A stretch of 35,231 bases of DNA, taken from Bacteroidota bacterium (GTDB lineage: Bacteria > Bacteroidota > Bacteroidia > B-17B0 > Aurantibacillaceae). A program made the position numbers and the translations under genes. Numbering within the stretch: the first letter of the stretch is position 1; each line of letters begins with the position of its first letter. Of the stretch, positions 1-8,594 are shown in pieces. The notes beneath the pieces are model-generated. The model was not told where the DNA came from and searched no databases. It saw only the letters and a program-made list of their open reading frames with translations. Where the stretch lies: positions 1 to 35,231 of the forward strand of contig JANYEQ010000032.1 in NCBI GenBank assembly GCA_025363015.1, given 5' to 3'.

Positions 1-342
1 GATTTAAAAAATGCTTATACCATTTTAATGGATAAATATGAAAGTGTATATGCAGAAACAGATATGCGGGCTCTTTATAATCCAACAAGAATGGAAGTAA
101 TTGAAAATGCAGTTCAAAAACTAATTACCAAAATTAAAACACATTGCCCAAAATGCAATATGCCAGGTTTTTCAATAACAGATGCTAAACCCGGTCTTAA
201 ATGTGAAAATTGTGGGTTACCTACACGCTCTACCTTGTTGCATATTTTAAGTTGTCAATCGTGTGGGTTCACAGAAGAAAAAATGCATCCACATGGCAGG
301 TTTTCTGAAGACCCAACGTATTGTGATATCTGTAATCCCTAA
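1..342 (+). CDS. DUF6671-like zinc-ribbon protein, 5'-truncated by window edge
   Basis: The frame is open from the first base, reading DLKNAYTILMDKYESVYAETD, so the gene almost certainly starts upstream and only its C-terminal ~113 residues are here; the ATG at 28 is probably internal. The segment has two CxxC pairs (HCPKCNMPGF and KCENCGLPT), then a third pair (SCQSCGF) and a last one (YCDIC), which suggests two zinc ribbons. The ETDMRALYNPTRM stretch followed by the zinc knuckles matches my memory of DUF6671, a family of unknown function. It ends 26 bp before the bicarbonate transporter gene on the same strand and may be co-transcribed with it. Function unknown; family assignment is from recall, not a search. 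Confidence 0.75.
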   Translation, partial: DLKNAYTILMDKYESVYAETDMRALYNPTRMEVIENAVQKLITKIKTHCPKCNMPGFSITDAKPGLKCENCGLPTRSTLLHILSCQSCGFTEEKMHPHGRFSEDPTYCDICNP

Positions 343-368
343 CATAAATAAATTATATAACCAAAAAT

Positions 369-1325
369 ATGAATTTAGACCTACTTATCTCAAATGTGAC
401 AAATCCCGCTTTCTTGTTTTTCATTTTAGGCATTATTGCCGTAAAATTAAAAAGCGATTTAGAAATTCCGCCAAATTCATCAAAGTTTATTTCATTGTAC
501 TTATTATTTTCTATTGGATTTAAAGGTGGACAAGAGTTATCACATGAAACGTTTACTTCAGAAATTGCTTGGTCTATGCTATTCGGTATTGGTTTATCAT
601 TGCTAATTCCAGTTTACACCTTTTTTATTCTGAAGCGCAAGTTAAATGTTTACGATGCAGGTGCAATCGCCGCTGCTTATGGATCTGTAAGCGCGGTAAC
701 TTTTGTAACGGCTGTTTCTTATTTAGATGCACAGAAACTCGAATTACATGGGCACATGGTAGCCATCATGGCTTAAATGGAATCTCCTGCAATTATAATG
801 GGTTTGATATTGATGTCAATTTTCAATAAAGAAGATGCAGATAAAGTTAAGCCCCTTTCAGTGGTAAAACATTCGCTAACGAACGGAAGCGTACTTTTAA
901 TTCTTGGTAGTTTAGTAATTGGCTTACTAGCTAATGCAAAACAAGCAGAAGGTATTAAACCTTTCACAAATGATATCTTTAAAGGCTTCTTAGCTATCTT
1001 TCTTTTAGATATGGGAATTGTGAGTGGAAGAAAATTAAGTTCATTTACCAATAACGGTTTATTTCCTTTAATTTTCGCTATTGTTATTCCATTAATCAAT
1101 GGTTGTGTAGTTGCATACCTAAGTGCATTTGTTACCCATGATGTGGCTAACCGTTTTGTTTTTTCAGTATTAGCTGCAAGTGCTTCCTACATTGCTGTTC
1201 CTGCTGCTATGAAAATAGCTGTCCCAAAAGCAAATCCGGGGCTATTTCTGCCTATGGCATTAGCTATTACCTTCCCTTTAAATATTACCATCGGCATGCC
1301 TTTATATCTGTCATTAATTAACTAA
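369..1325 (+). pseudogene. sbtA: sodium-dependent bicarbonate permease (SbtA family), split by an in-frame TAA
   Basis: Two ORFs in the same frame, 369-776 (135 aa) and 777-1325 (182 aa), are separated only by the stop codon TAA at 774-776. Joined, they give a ~318-residue polytopic membrane protein typical of the SbtA/DUF897 family, which takes up bicarbonate with sodium. Family-like segments are AAYGSVSAVTFVTA in the first half, MESPAI just after the stop, and ASASYIAVPAAM plus LPMALAITFPLNITIGMPLY near the end. The stop lies where a hydrophobic residue is expected (GHMVAIMA-stop-MESPAI); a TTA leucine codon changed to TAA would explain it. No frameshift or other damage is visible, so it is a very recent nonsense mutation, a sequence error, or a functional split gene, since ATG follows the stop directly and could allow re-initiation. 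A periplasmic carbonic anhydrase gene starts 17 bp downstream. Confidence 0.85.
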
Positions 1326-1342
1326 AACCAAAATATCATAAA

Positions 1343-2014
1343 ATGAAAAAAACAATTTGTTTTTTTGCCCTTACGGCAATGCTAATTAGTCAAGCGAAAG
1401 TAGAAGCACAAGTGAGTGCTGATAGTGCAATAACGAAGTTAAAAGAAGGTAATGAACGTTTTACTAAAGGACAAACATTGCATCCTAATCAGGATTTTAA
1501 AAGAATAAAAGAAGTTGCAAATGGACAAAAACCATTCGCTATTATAGTTGGATGCTCGGATTCCAGAGTACCTAACGAAATTATTTTTGATCAGGGGATA
1601 GGAGATTTATTTATTGTTAGAACTGCTGGGCAAGTTTCAAGTTATGCTTCTTGGGGAAGCATAGAGTTTGGAAATGCTGTGTTGGGAGTAAAACTAATTG
1701 TTGTTTTAGGACACACAAGTTGCGGTGCGGTTTCTGCTGCATGTAAAATTCCGGATGTACCCGGCCATATCGTTACGCTTATAAACGCAATTAAGCCAGC
1801 TGCCGAACTGGCTAAAAAAATCCCAGGAGATTTAGTTGAAAATGCAGTTAAAATAAATGTAGCAATGGAAGTACAACAATTGCAGGCATTAGAACCTGTA
1901 TTAACTAAAGCAATAAAAAATGGATCTGTAAAAATTGTTGGTGCTGTTTATAATTTATCGACGGGGCAAGTAGAGTTTTTACCAGATAACTATTTAGAGA
2001 CAATTCAAAATTAA
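1343..2014 (+). CDS. beta-carbonic anhydrase with signal peptide
   Basis: This 223-residue protein interconverts CO2 and bicarbonate. The beta-class zinc site is complete: Cys71 and the Asp73-Arg75 dyad in GCSDSRVPNE, then His124 and Cys127 in GHTSCGAV. The N-terminus (MKKTICFFALTAMLISQAKVEA) is a typical signal peptide with cleavage near AQ, so the enzyme should act in the periplasm, unlike most bacterial beta-class enzymes in the cytosol. It follows the bicarbonate transporter by 17 bp on the same strand, which suggests joint control of inorganic carbon supply. Its stop overlaps the end of the convergent hydrolase pseudogene by three bases. Family assignment is strong; the physiological link to the transporter is inferred from position. 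Confidence 0.93.
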   Translation: MKKTICFFALTAMLISQAKVEAQVSADSAITKLKEGNERFTKGQTLHPNQDFKRIKEVANGQKPFAIIVGCSDSRVPNEIIFDQGIGDLFIVRTAGQVSSYASWGSIEFGNAVLGVKLIVVLGHTSCGAVSAACKIPDVPGHIVTLINAIKPAAELAKKIPGDLVENAVKINVAMEVQQLQALEPVLTKAIKNGSVKIVGAVYNLSTGQVEFLPDNYLETIQN

Positions 2015-2476
2015 TTATCAGTCTTCATAATATCATTTATTAAATATGTGTTATAAATTTCACCCAAAGAGTGGGCAACTAACATTATGTTTTTATCTGA
2101 ATATCCAAGTTTTTGAAGTCCGTTTCCAAAGCTTTTATTTCAGTTTCAAAACTGATTTTATACGTTGGTGGTTTTTCTGAATAACTTAACCTATCATATG
2201 TAATGATAGTTGCTACGGTTAATTCAGCAATCTGCTTCGTAATATTTTTCCAAACATCTGCACCATCCCCAAAGCCGGATGCAAATAAAATATGAGATTT
2301 TTTTCCTTTGATTATTGTAAAATGAAGTTGGTGCCCGTTACCAACATTAATCGAAGTGTCAATTGAGTTTAGTTTTTGAACAATATCTACTTTCGGTTCC
2401 TTGTTAGTATTGTTTTTTGGATTTTGACCGCTTATAGTGACTAAGATAACTGATAAAAAAACTAATATTTTTTCAT
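2011..2476 (-). pseudogene. alpha/beta hydrolase remnant, two frameshifts and truncated C-terminus
   Basis: Reading the minus strand from the ATG at 2476 hits a stop after four codons (ATG AAA AAA TAT TAG). One extra A in the six-A run would give MKKILVFLSVILVTISGQ, a clear signal peptide. The continuing frame reads through SHILFASGFGDGADVW and ITYDRLSYSEKPP, typical of an alpha/beta-hydrolase fold. A second single-base loss around GAAACGGACTT is needed to go from ...EIKALET to GLQKLGYSDKN and the nucleophile elbow LVAHSLGE. The reading then ends about 15 residues later, so the C-terminal third, with the usual acid and catalytic His, is missing. Two frameshifts plus truncation point to a decayed gene rather than one sequencing error. 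Confidence 0.75.
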
Positions 2477-2503
2477 TTACTAAAACTAATATACACCTTT
2501 TAA

Positions 2504-2704
2504 ATGAATAATATAGAAACAGAAAAAATCAGTTTGAAAAAATGTAAAGCTATCCCTCAAAAAGATGAATCAATTTATACGGATGAAGAGGTTTCTTAAA
2601 TAAAAGATTTTCTTTATAAAATTGCCAACTTGGAATATGAAGCGTTTCTGAAAACGCAAAAGAAAACTAAAATCGCCTTCATCAACAAAAGATTCATATT
2701 CTAA
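2504..2704 (+). pseudogene. small recombinase-companion-like ORF with internal stop
   Basis: From the ATG at 2504 the frame reads MNNIETEKISLKKCKAIPQK, then DESIYTDEEVS, a TAA stop at 2597-2599, and continues in the same frame IKDFLYKIANLEYEAFLKTQ to the stop at 2702-2704. The pattern 'TDEEV..I.DFLY.IA..EYE.FL' resembles short uncharacterised proteins that in Bacteroidota often precede serine recombinases; this is from memory. No recombinase reading frame was found downstream. As in the SbtA gene, a TTA to TAA change would explain the stop. The first 31 codons could still be made as a short peptide. Most likely a scrap of a lost integrated element. Confidence 0.45.
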
Positions 2705-2855
2705 AGCCACGAATAAAGTATTATCACTCGGGATAGATTACGAGATAATTTATATCTTTAGGCCTAATTGTTAGGCTTGCAGACAAATAAAACATACCAA
2801 AAGGTGGGCTTAGATAGCGAGTAAATTAGTTGTCAGGAGGACGGTTTTATCTGTC

Positions 2856-2885
2856 AAAAAATCGCTTTTGAGCGGGCAATTTTTT
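2856..2885. terminator. possible bidirectional hairpin terminator
   Basis: AAAAAAT at 2856-2862 pairs with ATTTTTT at 2879-2885, and CGCT/AGCG form an inner stem around TTTG, with four unpaired bases (GGCA) on one side. The A/T flanks would give a U-run in either direction. It sits between remnant genes and the end of the S46 peptidase gene. The stem is imperfect, so the call is weak. Confidence 0.25.
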
Positions 2886-2950
2886 AGCATATATTTATAC
2901 AGGAGACTTCGATATTTTAATTAATTTCTTAATACTTAAAGGTATATCTC

Positions 2951-2980
2951 TTCGCCCTTCAACTACGCTCAGTTTGACAG
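2951..2980. repeat. REP-like intergenic repeat unit 1
   Basis: The core ACTACGCTCAGTTTGAC resembles the CTGAGCGnAGTCGAAG-type intergenic repeats that I recall as common in Bacteroidota genomes. A degenerate second copy with 13 of 17 core bases identical lies at 32770-32795 in another intergenic gap. Both copies are outside genes. Confidence 0.4.
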
Positions 2981-3013
2981 TTAGGCAACCAAGAATAGAA
3001 TTATTTAAGAACT

Positions 3014-5176
3014 TTAGTTTTTAATTAAAGTAAGCTCGTCTATTATGTTTTTAGCACCGCCTAGTTTATCTACCACAAAAAGCATGTAACGTATATCTAA
3101 ACAAATGGTGCGGTTAAAATCTTTATCAACTGCTATTTTGTGGCTTAGGGCTTCGTAATTGCCATCAAAGGCCAAGCCTATTAATTCGCCTTTTGCGTTT
3201 AGTACTGGCGAGCCTGAGTTGCCTCCAGTAATATCGTTATTGGTAATAAAGCCAACTACTACTTCGCCAGTTTTCTTATCAGCATACTGTCCAAAATCTT
3301 TATTTTTAATTAACTCAATTAATTTTGCAGGCGCATCAAACTCATAATCGTTGGGTTTATATTTTTCTAAAATACCTTTTACGGTACAAATTTCTTTACA
3401 ATAAGCGCCATCGCGTGGGGTATATGATTTTACATTGCCATAGCTTATACGCATGGTTTGGTTAGCGTCTGGGTACATATCTTTATTTTTATTCATTTGT
3501 AAAACACCTTTTAAATATAAATTATTTAATGCGTAATTATTTGCATTAAACTCAGTAGCATATTTAGCGTAGTTTTTTGTATAATTATCGGTAAAAGCAG
3601 TAGCGGTTTTAAAGGCTAAATCTTTATGAAGGGTTGCAGTATCTGGCTTTGTAATAAAGTTAGCCCAAGCATCTTTATTTAATAGGAAGGTATTATCAAA
3701 TACTTGTTTTGCGTATTTGGTATAAGTTTCGTCGCTTTCTAAACTTCCAAAGCCTGTTTTTAAGTTGGTGTAAAATGCTTGCGGGCGTTGGTCGGCATCC
3801 ACATCGGCATAAAATAATTTGGTAACAATGGCTAATATATTTCTATCGCTTACTATGTTTTCGGCTTTAATAAATTTATCGTAAGCTGTTTTTGTAGCGT
3901 TGGTTATTTTTGTAATTTCTTCGGGCTTTTGGGGTTGAGCAGATAATGCATTATCTAAGGCCTTTAGGCTATTGGCAAAGGCTAATAGTGGCGAGCCTAA
4001 AATACCCTCGTTAATATACACACGGTGTTTTGCATAAGGTTGCCAATTGGTGTAGTTATTTTTAATGTTTGTAAATAAATTATCAAACTCGGGTTTTGTT
4101 TTTGCCCAAGTGGTAAAGGCTTCCTCTTCTTTTTCTTTTTGGGCAATTACATTGTGTTTAATAAGTTGTTTGCTTTCACCATCAAAAAATTTCCAATAAT
4201 TGGCAACACCAGCGTAATAACCTGCTAATTGAATTTTAACGGCGGGATCTTTAATCATTTCGGCATACATACATTTTAAGCGTGCATCGCGCAGACTAAC
4301 GGTGTTGGGGTTATCAATATCTACTTTTAGTTTTATACCAAACGATGTTTCGTAACGGTTGGTGCTACCAGGGTAACCATATATCATACTAAAATCTCCA
4401 TCTTTAATGCCTTTTAAAGATACTGGTAAAAAGTGCACAGGCACATAGGGTATGTTTTCTTCTTTATATTCGGCGGGTTTACCATCTTTAGCCATGTAAA
4501 CTCTAAAGATAGAAAAATCGCCGGTGTGGCGTGGCCATTCCCAATTATCGGTATCGCCGCCAAATTTTCCAATACTTTCGGGCGGGGCGCCTACTAAGCG
4601 TACGTCTTTAAAGCGTTGGTAGGTAAATTGTAAAAACTGGTTGCCTTTAAAAAAAGTACTAATGCGTACTTCGTAACCGCTACCTTCGGACGCTTTTGCG
4701 CTTAACTCGGCTAAAATGGCGGGTAGTTTTGCAGCAACATCAGTAGGTTTAATACCTTTTAATTTTTCTTGTACTTGGGTGGTTACATCTTCTAATTTAA
4801 TTAAAAACTGTACGCTTAAGCCGGGGCAGGCAATTTCTTCTTGTTTTGATTTTGCCCAAAAGCCTTCTTTTAAATAATTATGTGCTACTGAGCTTGCAGA
4901 TGCAATATTATCGTAGCCACAGTGGTGGTTAGTAAATAATAAGCCTTGGTTGCTTACCACTTCGGCAGTGCAACCACCGCCAAATAATACAATGGCATCT
5001 TTAATACTGCTTTTGTTTATACTAAACAATTGTTCTTTACTAAGTTTAAGCCCTTGTTTAACCATGTTGGCATATATTTTATCGCCCAAAAGTTGGGGTA
5101 GCCACATACCTTCATCGGCTTTGCTTAAAAAATTTAAACATAAAACAGAAACTAAAACAAACGCAATTTTTTTCAT
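3014..5176 (-). CDS. S46 family dipeptidyl peptidase, DPP7-like
   Basis: A 720-residue serine exopeptidase that removes dipeptides from peptide N-termini in the periplasm, feeding amino-acid catabolism. The chymotrypsin-like triad is His85 (in TNHHCGYD), Asp220 (in WPRHTGDF) and Ser654 (in TGGNSGSPV). The residue 18 after the catalytic Ser is Gly672 (LAFDGN); in the S46 family Gly there goes with DPP7-type preference for hydrophobic P1 residues, while Arg marks the acidic-specific DPP11. The ATG at 5176 is chosen because it starts a clean signal peptide (MKKIAFVLVSVLCLNFLSKA), whereas the longer frame begins with TTG at 5206 inside the -7 promoter box at 5204-5211. It is the last gene in its minus-strand run and is separated from lptB, whose stop lies 144 bp upstream of this start. 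Confidence 0.95.
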   Translation of the reverse strand: MKKIAFVLVSVLCLNFLSKADEGMWLPQLLGDKIYANMVKQGLKLSKEQLFSINKSSIKDAIVLFGGGCTAEVVSNQGLLFTNHHCGYDNIASASSVAHNYLKEGFWAKSKQEEIACPGLSVQFLIKLEDVTTQVQEKLKGIKPTDVAAKLPAILAELSAKASEGSGYEVRISTFFKGNQFLQFTYQRFKDVRLVGAPPESIGKFGGDTDNWEWPRHTGDFSIFRVYMAKDGKPAEYKEENIPYVPVHFLPVSLKGIKDGDFSMIYGYPGSTNRYETSFGIKLKVDIDNPNTVSLRDARLKCMYAEMIKDPAVKIQLAGYYAGVANYWKFFDGESKQLIKHNVIAQKEKEEEAFTTWAKTKPEFDNLFTNIKNNYTNWQPYAKHRVYINEGILGSPLLAFANSLKALDNALSAQPQKPEEITKITNATKTAYDKFIKAENIVSDRNILAIVTKLFYADVDADQRPQAFYTNLKTGFGSLESDETYTKYAKQVFDNTFLLNKDAWANFITKPDTATLHKDLAFKTATAFTDNYTKNYAKYATEFNANNYALNNLYLKGVLQMNKNKDMYPDANQTMRISYGNVKSYTPRDGAYCKEICTVKGILEKYKPNDYEFDAPAKLIELIKNKDFGQYADKKTGEVVVGFITNNDITGGNSGSPVLNAKGELIGLAFDGNYEALSHKIAVDKDFNRTICLDIRYMLFVVDKLGGAKNIIDELTLIKN

Positions 5177-5203
5177 AGAATATATAGTTTTTAATAACGA
5201 GCG

Positions 5204-5211
5204 CAAAAGTA
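5204..5211 (-). promoter_or_regulatory. Bacteroidota -7 box for the S46 peptidase gene
   Basis: The minus strand reads TACTTTTG, an exact match to TAnnTTTG, about 28 bp before the ATG at 5176. The -33 region (TAAC) is a poor match to TTTG. The box overlaps the alternative TTG start at 5206, which argues against that start. Confidence 0.5.
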
Positions 5212-5320
5212 CAAAGCATTTTACATTTAAGTTAGTATTTTAGATGAATAGCGCTTTTTTTGCACTGAAGTTTGCACTTATAGATATTAAGTAGAGAAAA
5301 TAGTATTAGAGAAGCGTTAA

Positions 5321-6046
5321 TTACTTTCTTAACTCAAAATTTTGACCTAAGTAAACTTTGCGAACTTGTTCATCGTTAGCTAAATCTTCGGCGGTACCAC
5401 TTTTTATTACGCTTCCAGAAAATAAGAGGTAAGCTCTATCGGTAATTTTTAGGGTTTCGTGCACGTTATGATCGGTAATTAAAATGCCAATGTTTTTTTG
5501 TTTTAATTTATGTATTACGGTTTGTATATCTTCAACGGCAATAGGGTCTACCCCAGCAAAGGGCTCATCTAGTAAAATAAATTTTGGGTCGGTGGCAAGG
5601 GCGCGTGCAATTTCGGTACGGCGACGCTCGCCTCCACTTAGTTGGTCGCCCAGGTTTTTGCGTACGTGTTGTAGCCCAAATTCATCTAACAAACTTTCTA
5701 ATTTTAGGGTTTGTTCTTTTTTTGTAAGCTTTGTCATTTCGAGTACGGCCGTAATATTATCTTCAATACTTAGTTTACGAAATACCGATGCCTCTTGTGG
5801 TAAATAGCCAACGCCTAACTGGGCACGGCGGTACATGGGCTCGTTAGTAATATCTAAATCATCTAAAAAAATTTTACCACTATTGGGTTTTATCATCCCT
5901 ACAATCATATAAAACGAAGTGGTTTTACCAGCGCCATTAGGGCCAAGTAAACCCACAATTTCGCCTTGCTGCACCTGCACCGAAACGTTGTTTGCAACGG
6001 TACGTGTTTTGTATTTTTTTATTAAGTTTTCGCTTCGTAAAATCAT
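5321..6046 (-). CDS. lptB: LptB, LPS export ABC transporter ATP-binding protein
   Basis: A 241-residue ATPase of the LptB2FG complex that drives lipopolysaccharide from the inner membrane onto the periplasmic bridge. Walker A is GPNGAGKT at 35-42, the ABC signature LSGGE is at 136-140, Walker B FILLDEP is at 156-162 and the switch His is His193 in TDHN. The stretch after the signature ([28 protein letters not shown]) and the C-terminal YLGQNF are characteristic of LptB. It lies 61 bp downstream of the DUF5686 gene on the same strand; lptA, lptC and lptF/G are not in the window, so the transporter genes are dispersed. Length is normal for the family. Confidence 0.96.
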   Translation of the reverse strand: MILRSENLIKKYKTRTVANNVSVQVQQGEIVGLLGPNGAGKTTSFYMIVGMIKPNSGKIFLDDLDITNEPMYRRAQLGVGYLPQEASVFRKLSIEDNITAVLEMTKLTKKEQTLKLESLLDEFGLQHVRKNLGDQLSGGERRRTEIARALATDPKFILLDEPFAGVDPIAVEDIQTVIHKLKQKNIGILITDHNVHETLKITDRAYLLFSGSVIKSGTAEDLANDEQVRKVYLGQNFELRK

Positions 6047-6107
6047 TTTAATGGTATAAACTTACTAGTATTAACTGAAATAAAAATAAAATTATATTTT
6101 TTTAGCA

Positions 6108-8573
6108 TTACAAGGCTAGCTGAAAGCCAAAGCGAATACCAATATTTTTAGACTGTTCGGCAAATTGATATGTAGCACGGTAAAACACATCAATTCTAAA
6201 TACTTTAAAAATATTTTCGATGCCTGCACTGGCTTCTACATAAGGACCTTTGCTTAAATCGTTTAAGGTTGTTGGAAAAATAAGTGTGGTGCGGTTTTTA
6301 TCATTTACTGAGCCTATTACGGCTTTGCAGGTAATTACCTCGCGCCATTTTAATTTGCGTAACAAAGGCACCTTGTTTAAAAACAAACCTTCGAAATGAT
6401 GAAACACTGCGGCACTTACAAATTGGTCGCTGGTAAACTCATAATAGCGCATCATATTAAATGCCATGTAATCGTACAAATAAGTTTGGTTACCACCATG
6501 TAATTCCATTAATACATAAGGTACTTTGCCCCATATTTTACCACCTTCAATTATGTAATCGGTATATCCTAAAATGGGTGTTATTCTAATTCTATCGCTT
6601 ACGTTAATTACCAGTTTTTGATAGTCGTACTCGCCTTTAAACGCATTTTGTAACGATTTTGCATAGTTTACTTGCAATACCGGAAAGCGCGAACCTATGG
6701 ATAGACGCTTAAAACCATCGCCTACATATTTTTCTTTCCAGGCAAACCGCACATTTAAACGGGCTTCAGTATTGGTTACATCTTCTTTTTCGCCAATGGC
6801 TCCATCGCGTTTTGTTTCGTAATATTTATTTGTTCCAACGGGTGTGAAACGTCTGCCCACAAGGGTTGCAACCGATAGTAAGCCAGGGAACCATTCGCGA
6901 CTATAATATGCGTTTACATTATCTACGCGGGTTAAATTTGTAAGGGGGCTGGTTCTAAAAAAAGATGCTAATACGTTATCTTGCGAAAAGCCATTGGTAC
7001 TTTGACCTAAAATTTCGTAATCGCTACGGTAGTTCATACCTACTAACTGGCGAGTTGGTTTTTTTGTAACAAACGATCTAAAACCTAAGGCATACTTCCA
7101 TTTTTCGTCTAAAATACCATAGGCAACATAGCCGCTCAACTCAAACCATTTGCTAAACATATCGCTGGTACGCCCACCAAAACGCAGGCGTAAACCTTCT
7201 ACTCTGTTATAAGAAACTAAGTTAGAATAAGGACCAATTTCAAAATTATTAAAATCTTTATAGCCCGAAACAAAAATTGTAAAAATATCTACCCAGGTTT
7301 TATAAACGGGTAGAGATTGAATAGTATCAATCATTTTAAAAATCTTTTTTTCGCGAAGGGTCAAACTATCGTGCCTGTTTTGAGCCCAAAATTCGTCAGA
7401 TCGTTTAATGGAGTCTTCGTTAACAATTACTTTATCGCCAAACTCATAAAATTTTTCTTCTTTGGGTTGGTTTAATTTTATTTTTTTATACGATGTTGTT
7501 TTTCGTCCATAAAACCCAATGGCTTTTTTTGTGGGTGCAAAATCAATTACTAAACGGTCTTTTGAGAGCATCCAAGTACTGTCGGTATAAGTATATTCTT
7601 GTACAATGTTGGCACTGTTAATAAAGTTTATATTCGCATCTTTTGGCAAACTCATCTCTAAACGTTTTATGCCCCAAGTGGTATCGGCTATCCACATATT
7701 ACCGGTAAAGCTTAACTCTTGTACACGCTTGGGTTTAAAGCGAATGTGGTAAATGTATTGGTTGTTTTCAAAGGCACTATCTTCTAAATAATATTTGTAA
7801 TAAAACAACCCGTTTTCGCTTAGGGGGCTTGGTAATTGCTTACCAAATATTAAAATATTATTTTCGTAAACATTTATATTTTGGTACATATCACCCAACA
7901 CCTGTGATATACTTGAGTTTTCTATCCCTGTAATTTTGGTAGCAATTACTACTTCTTTTTTACGAGCAGGGTTACTTTTGTAATAAAATTGCGATAAATT
8001 TTCTACAATAAAAAATGGAAGAGATGGTTTTTCGGCGCTATTACTACTATCCACATTATCAAAAACAAAGGCAATGGGTTTAAACACTTTTTTATCGCGC
8101 ATTTCTTTAGGTATGCGATTAAGATCAAATTCTAATTTATTATAGGTTTCGTATTCGTAAGCTTTTAAGTTTGTTTTATTTGTTTTGGTTTTATTTTTTA
8201 CAGTATTACGCACAATACGATGGGCGGGGTTATCGCCAGCTTTTATAATTACTTCCTCTAGCTTTGTACCTCCTTCGTTATTCATTGCAAAATTAATAAT
8301 TTGTTCGGGGAGAGATTTATCAATTTTACGTGCTAAACGTTGGTAGCCTACAAAAGTACAAATTATAGAATCGGTAAGTTGGTTACATTTTATGGTATAG
8401 TTACCATCAAAATCGGTTTGGGCAATAAAGTTTGTGCCTTTAATTACAAGTGGCACAAAGGGCATAGCTTCTTTATTATCGGCTTCAAACACTTTGCCTT
8501 TAATGGTAAATTGTGCTTGCGATATAAGCGCACTAAGAGATAAAAAAATAAATAAATGCCAACGTTTTTTCAT
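6108..8573 (-). CDS. DUF5686/carboxypeptidase-regulatory-like outer-membrane protein
   Basis: This 821-residue protein has a signal peptide (MKKRWHLFIFLSLSALISQA), then a carboxypeptidase-regulatory-like Ig domain at about 21-110 (FTIKGKVFEADNKEAMPFVP ... TDFDGNYTIKC), then a long DUF5686 region rich in alternating aromatic and polar strands that probably forms an outer-membrane barrel. The last residues, GIRFGFQLAL, end in a hydrophobic residue as barrels usually do. The layout resembles the N-terminal domain and barrel of TonB-linked receptors, but there is no recognisable plug domain. Its role in the phylum is not defined. The gene starts 21 bp after the peptide-binding lipoprotein gene and precedes lptB, so an envelope-related operon is likely. 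Confidence 0.88.
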   Translation of the reverse strand: MKKRWHLFIFLSLSALISQAQFTIKGKVFEADNKEAMPFVPLVIKGTNFIAQTDFDGNYTIKCNQLTDSIICTFVGYQRLARKIDKSLPEQIINFAMNNEGGTKLEEVIIKAGDNPAHRIVRNTVKNKTKTNKTNLKAYEYETYNKLEFDLNRIPKEMRDKKVFKPIAFVFDNVDSSNSAEKPSLPFFIVENLSQFYYKSNPARKKEVVIATKITGIENSSISQVLGDMYQNINVYENNILIFGKQLPSPLSENGLFYYKYYLEDSAFENNQYIYHIRFKPKRVQELSFTGNMWIADTTWGIKRLEMSLPKDANINFINSANIVQEYTYTDSTWMLSKDRLVIDFAPTKKAIGFYGRKTTSYKKIKLNQPKEEKFYEFGDKVIVNEDSIKRSDEFWAQNRHDSLTLREKKIFKMIDTIQSLPVYKTWVDIFTIFVSGYKDFNNFEIGPYSNLVSYNRVEGLRLRFGGRTSDMFSKWFELSGYVAYGILDEKWKYALGFRSFVTKKPTRQLVGMNYRSDYEILGQSTNGFSQDNVLASFFRTSPLTNLTRVDNVNAYYSREWFPGLLSVATLVGRRFTPVGTNKYYETKRDGAIGEKEDVTNTEARLNVRFAWKEKYVGDGFKRLSIGSRFPVLQVNYAKSLQNAFKGEYDYQKLVINVSDRIRITPILGYTDYIIEGGKIWGKVPYVLMELHGGNQTYLYDYMAFNMMRYYEFTSDQFVSAAVFHHFEGLFLNKVPLLRKLKWREVITCKAVIGSVNDKNRTTLIFPTTLNDLSKGPYVEASAGIENIFKVFRIDVFYRATYQFAEQSKNIGIRFGFQLAL

Positions 8574-8594
8574 TTAAAAAAAATTAAAAACGTG

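Larger units (their letters stand above)
2705..3013. other. gene-free stretch with hairpins and a REP-like repeat
   Basis: No frame longer than a few tens of codons looks coding here. It holds a hairpin at 2760-2778 (AGGCCTAA-TTG-TTAGGCTT), an A-run/T-run palindrome at 2856-2885 and a REP-like unit at 2951-2980. Together with the two flanking pseudogenes it reads as the debris of a lost insertion. Confidence 0.5.

Noticed and set aside
5176-5206. Longer N-terminus for the S46 peptidase from TTG at 5206
   Set aside because: The TTG is inside a TAnnTTTG promoter box and the internal ATG begins a standard signal peptide.
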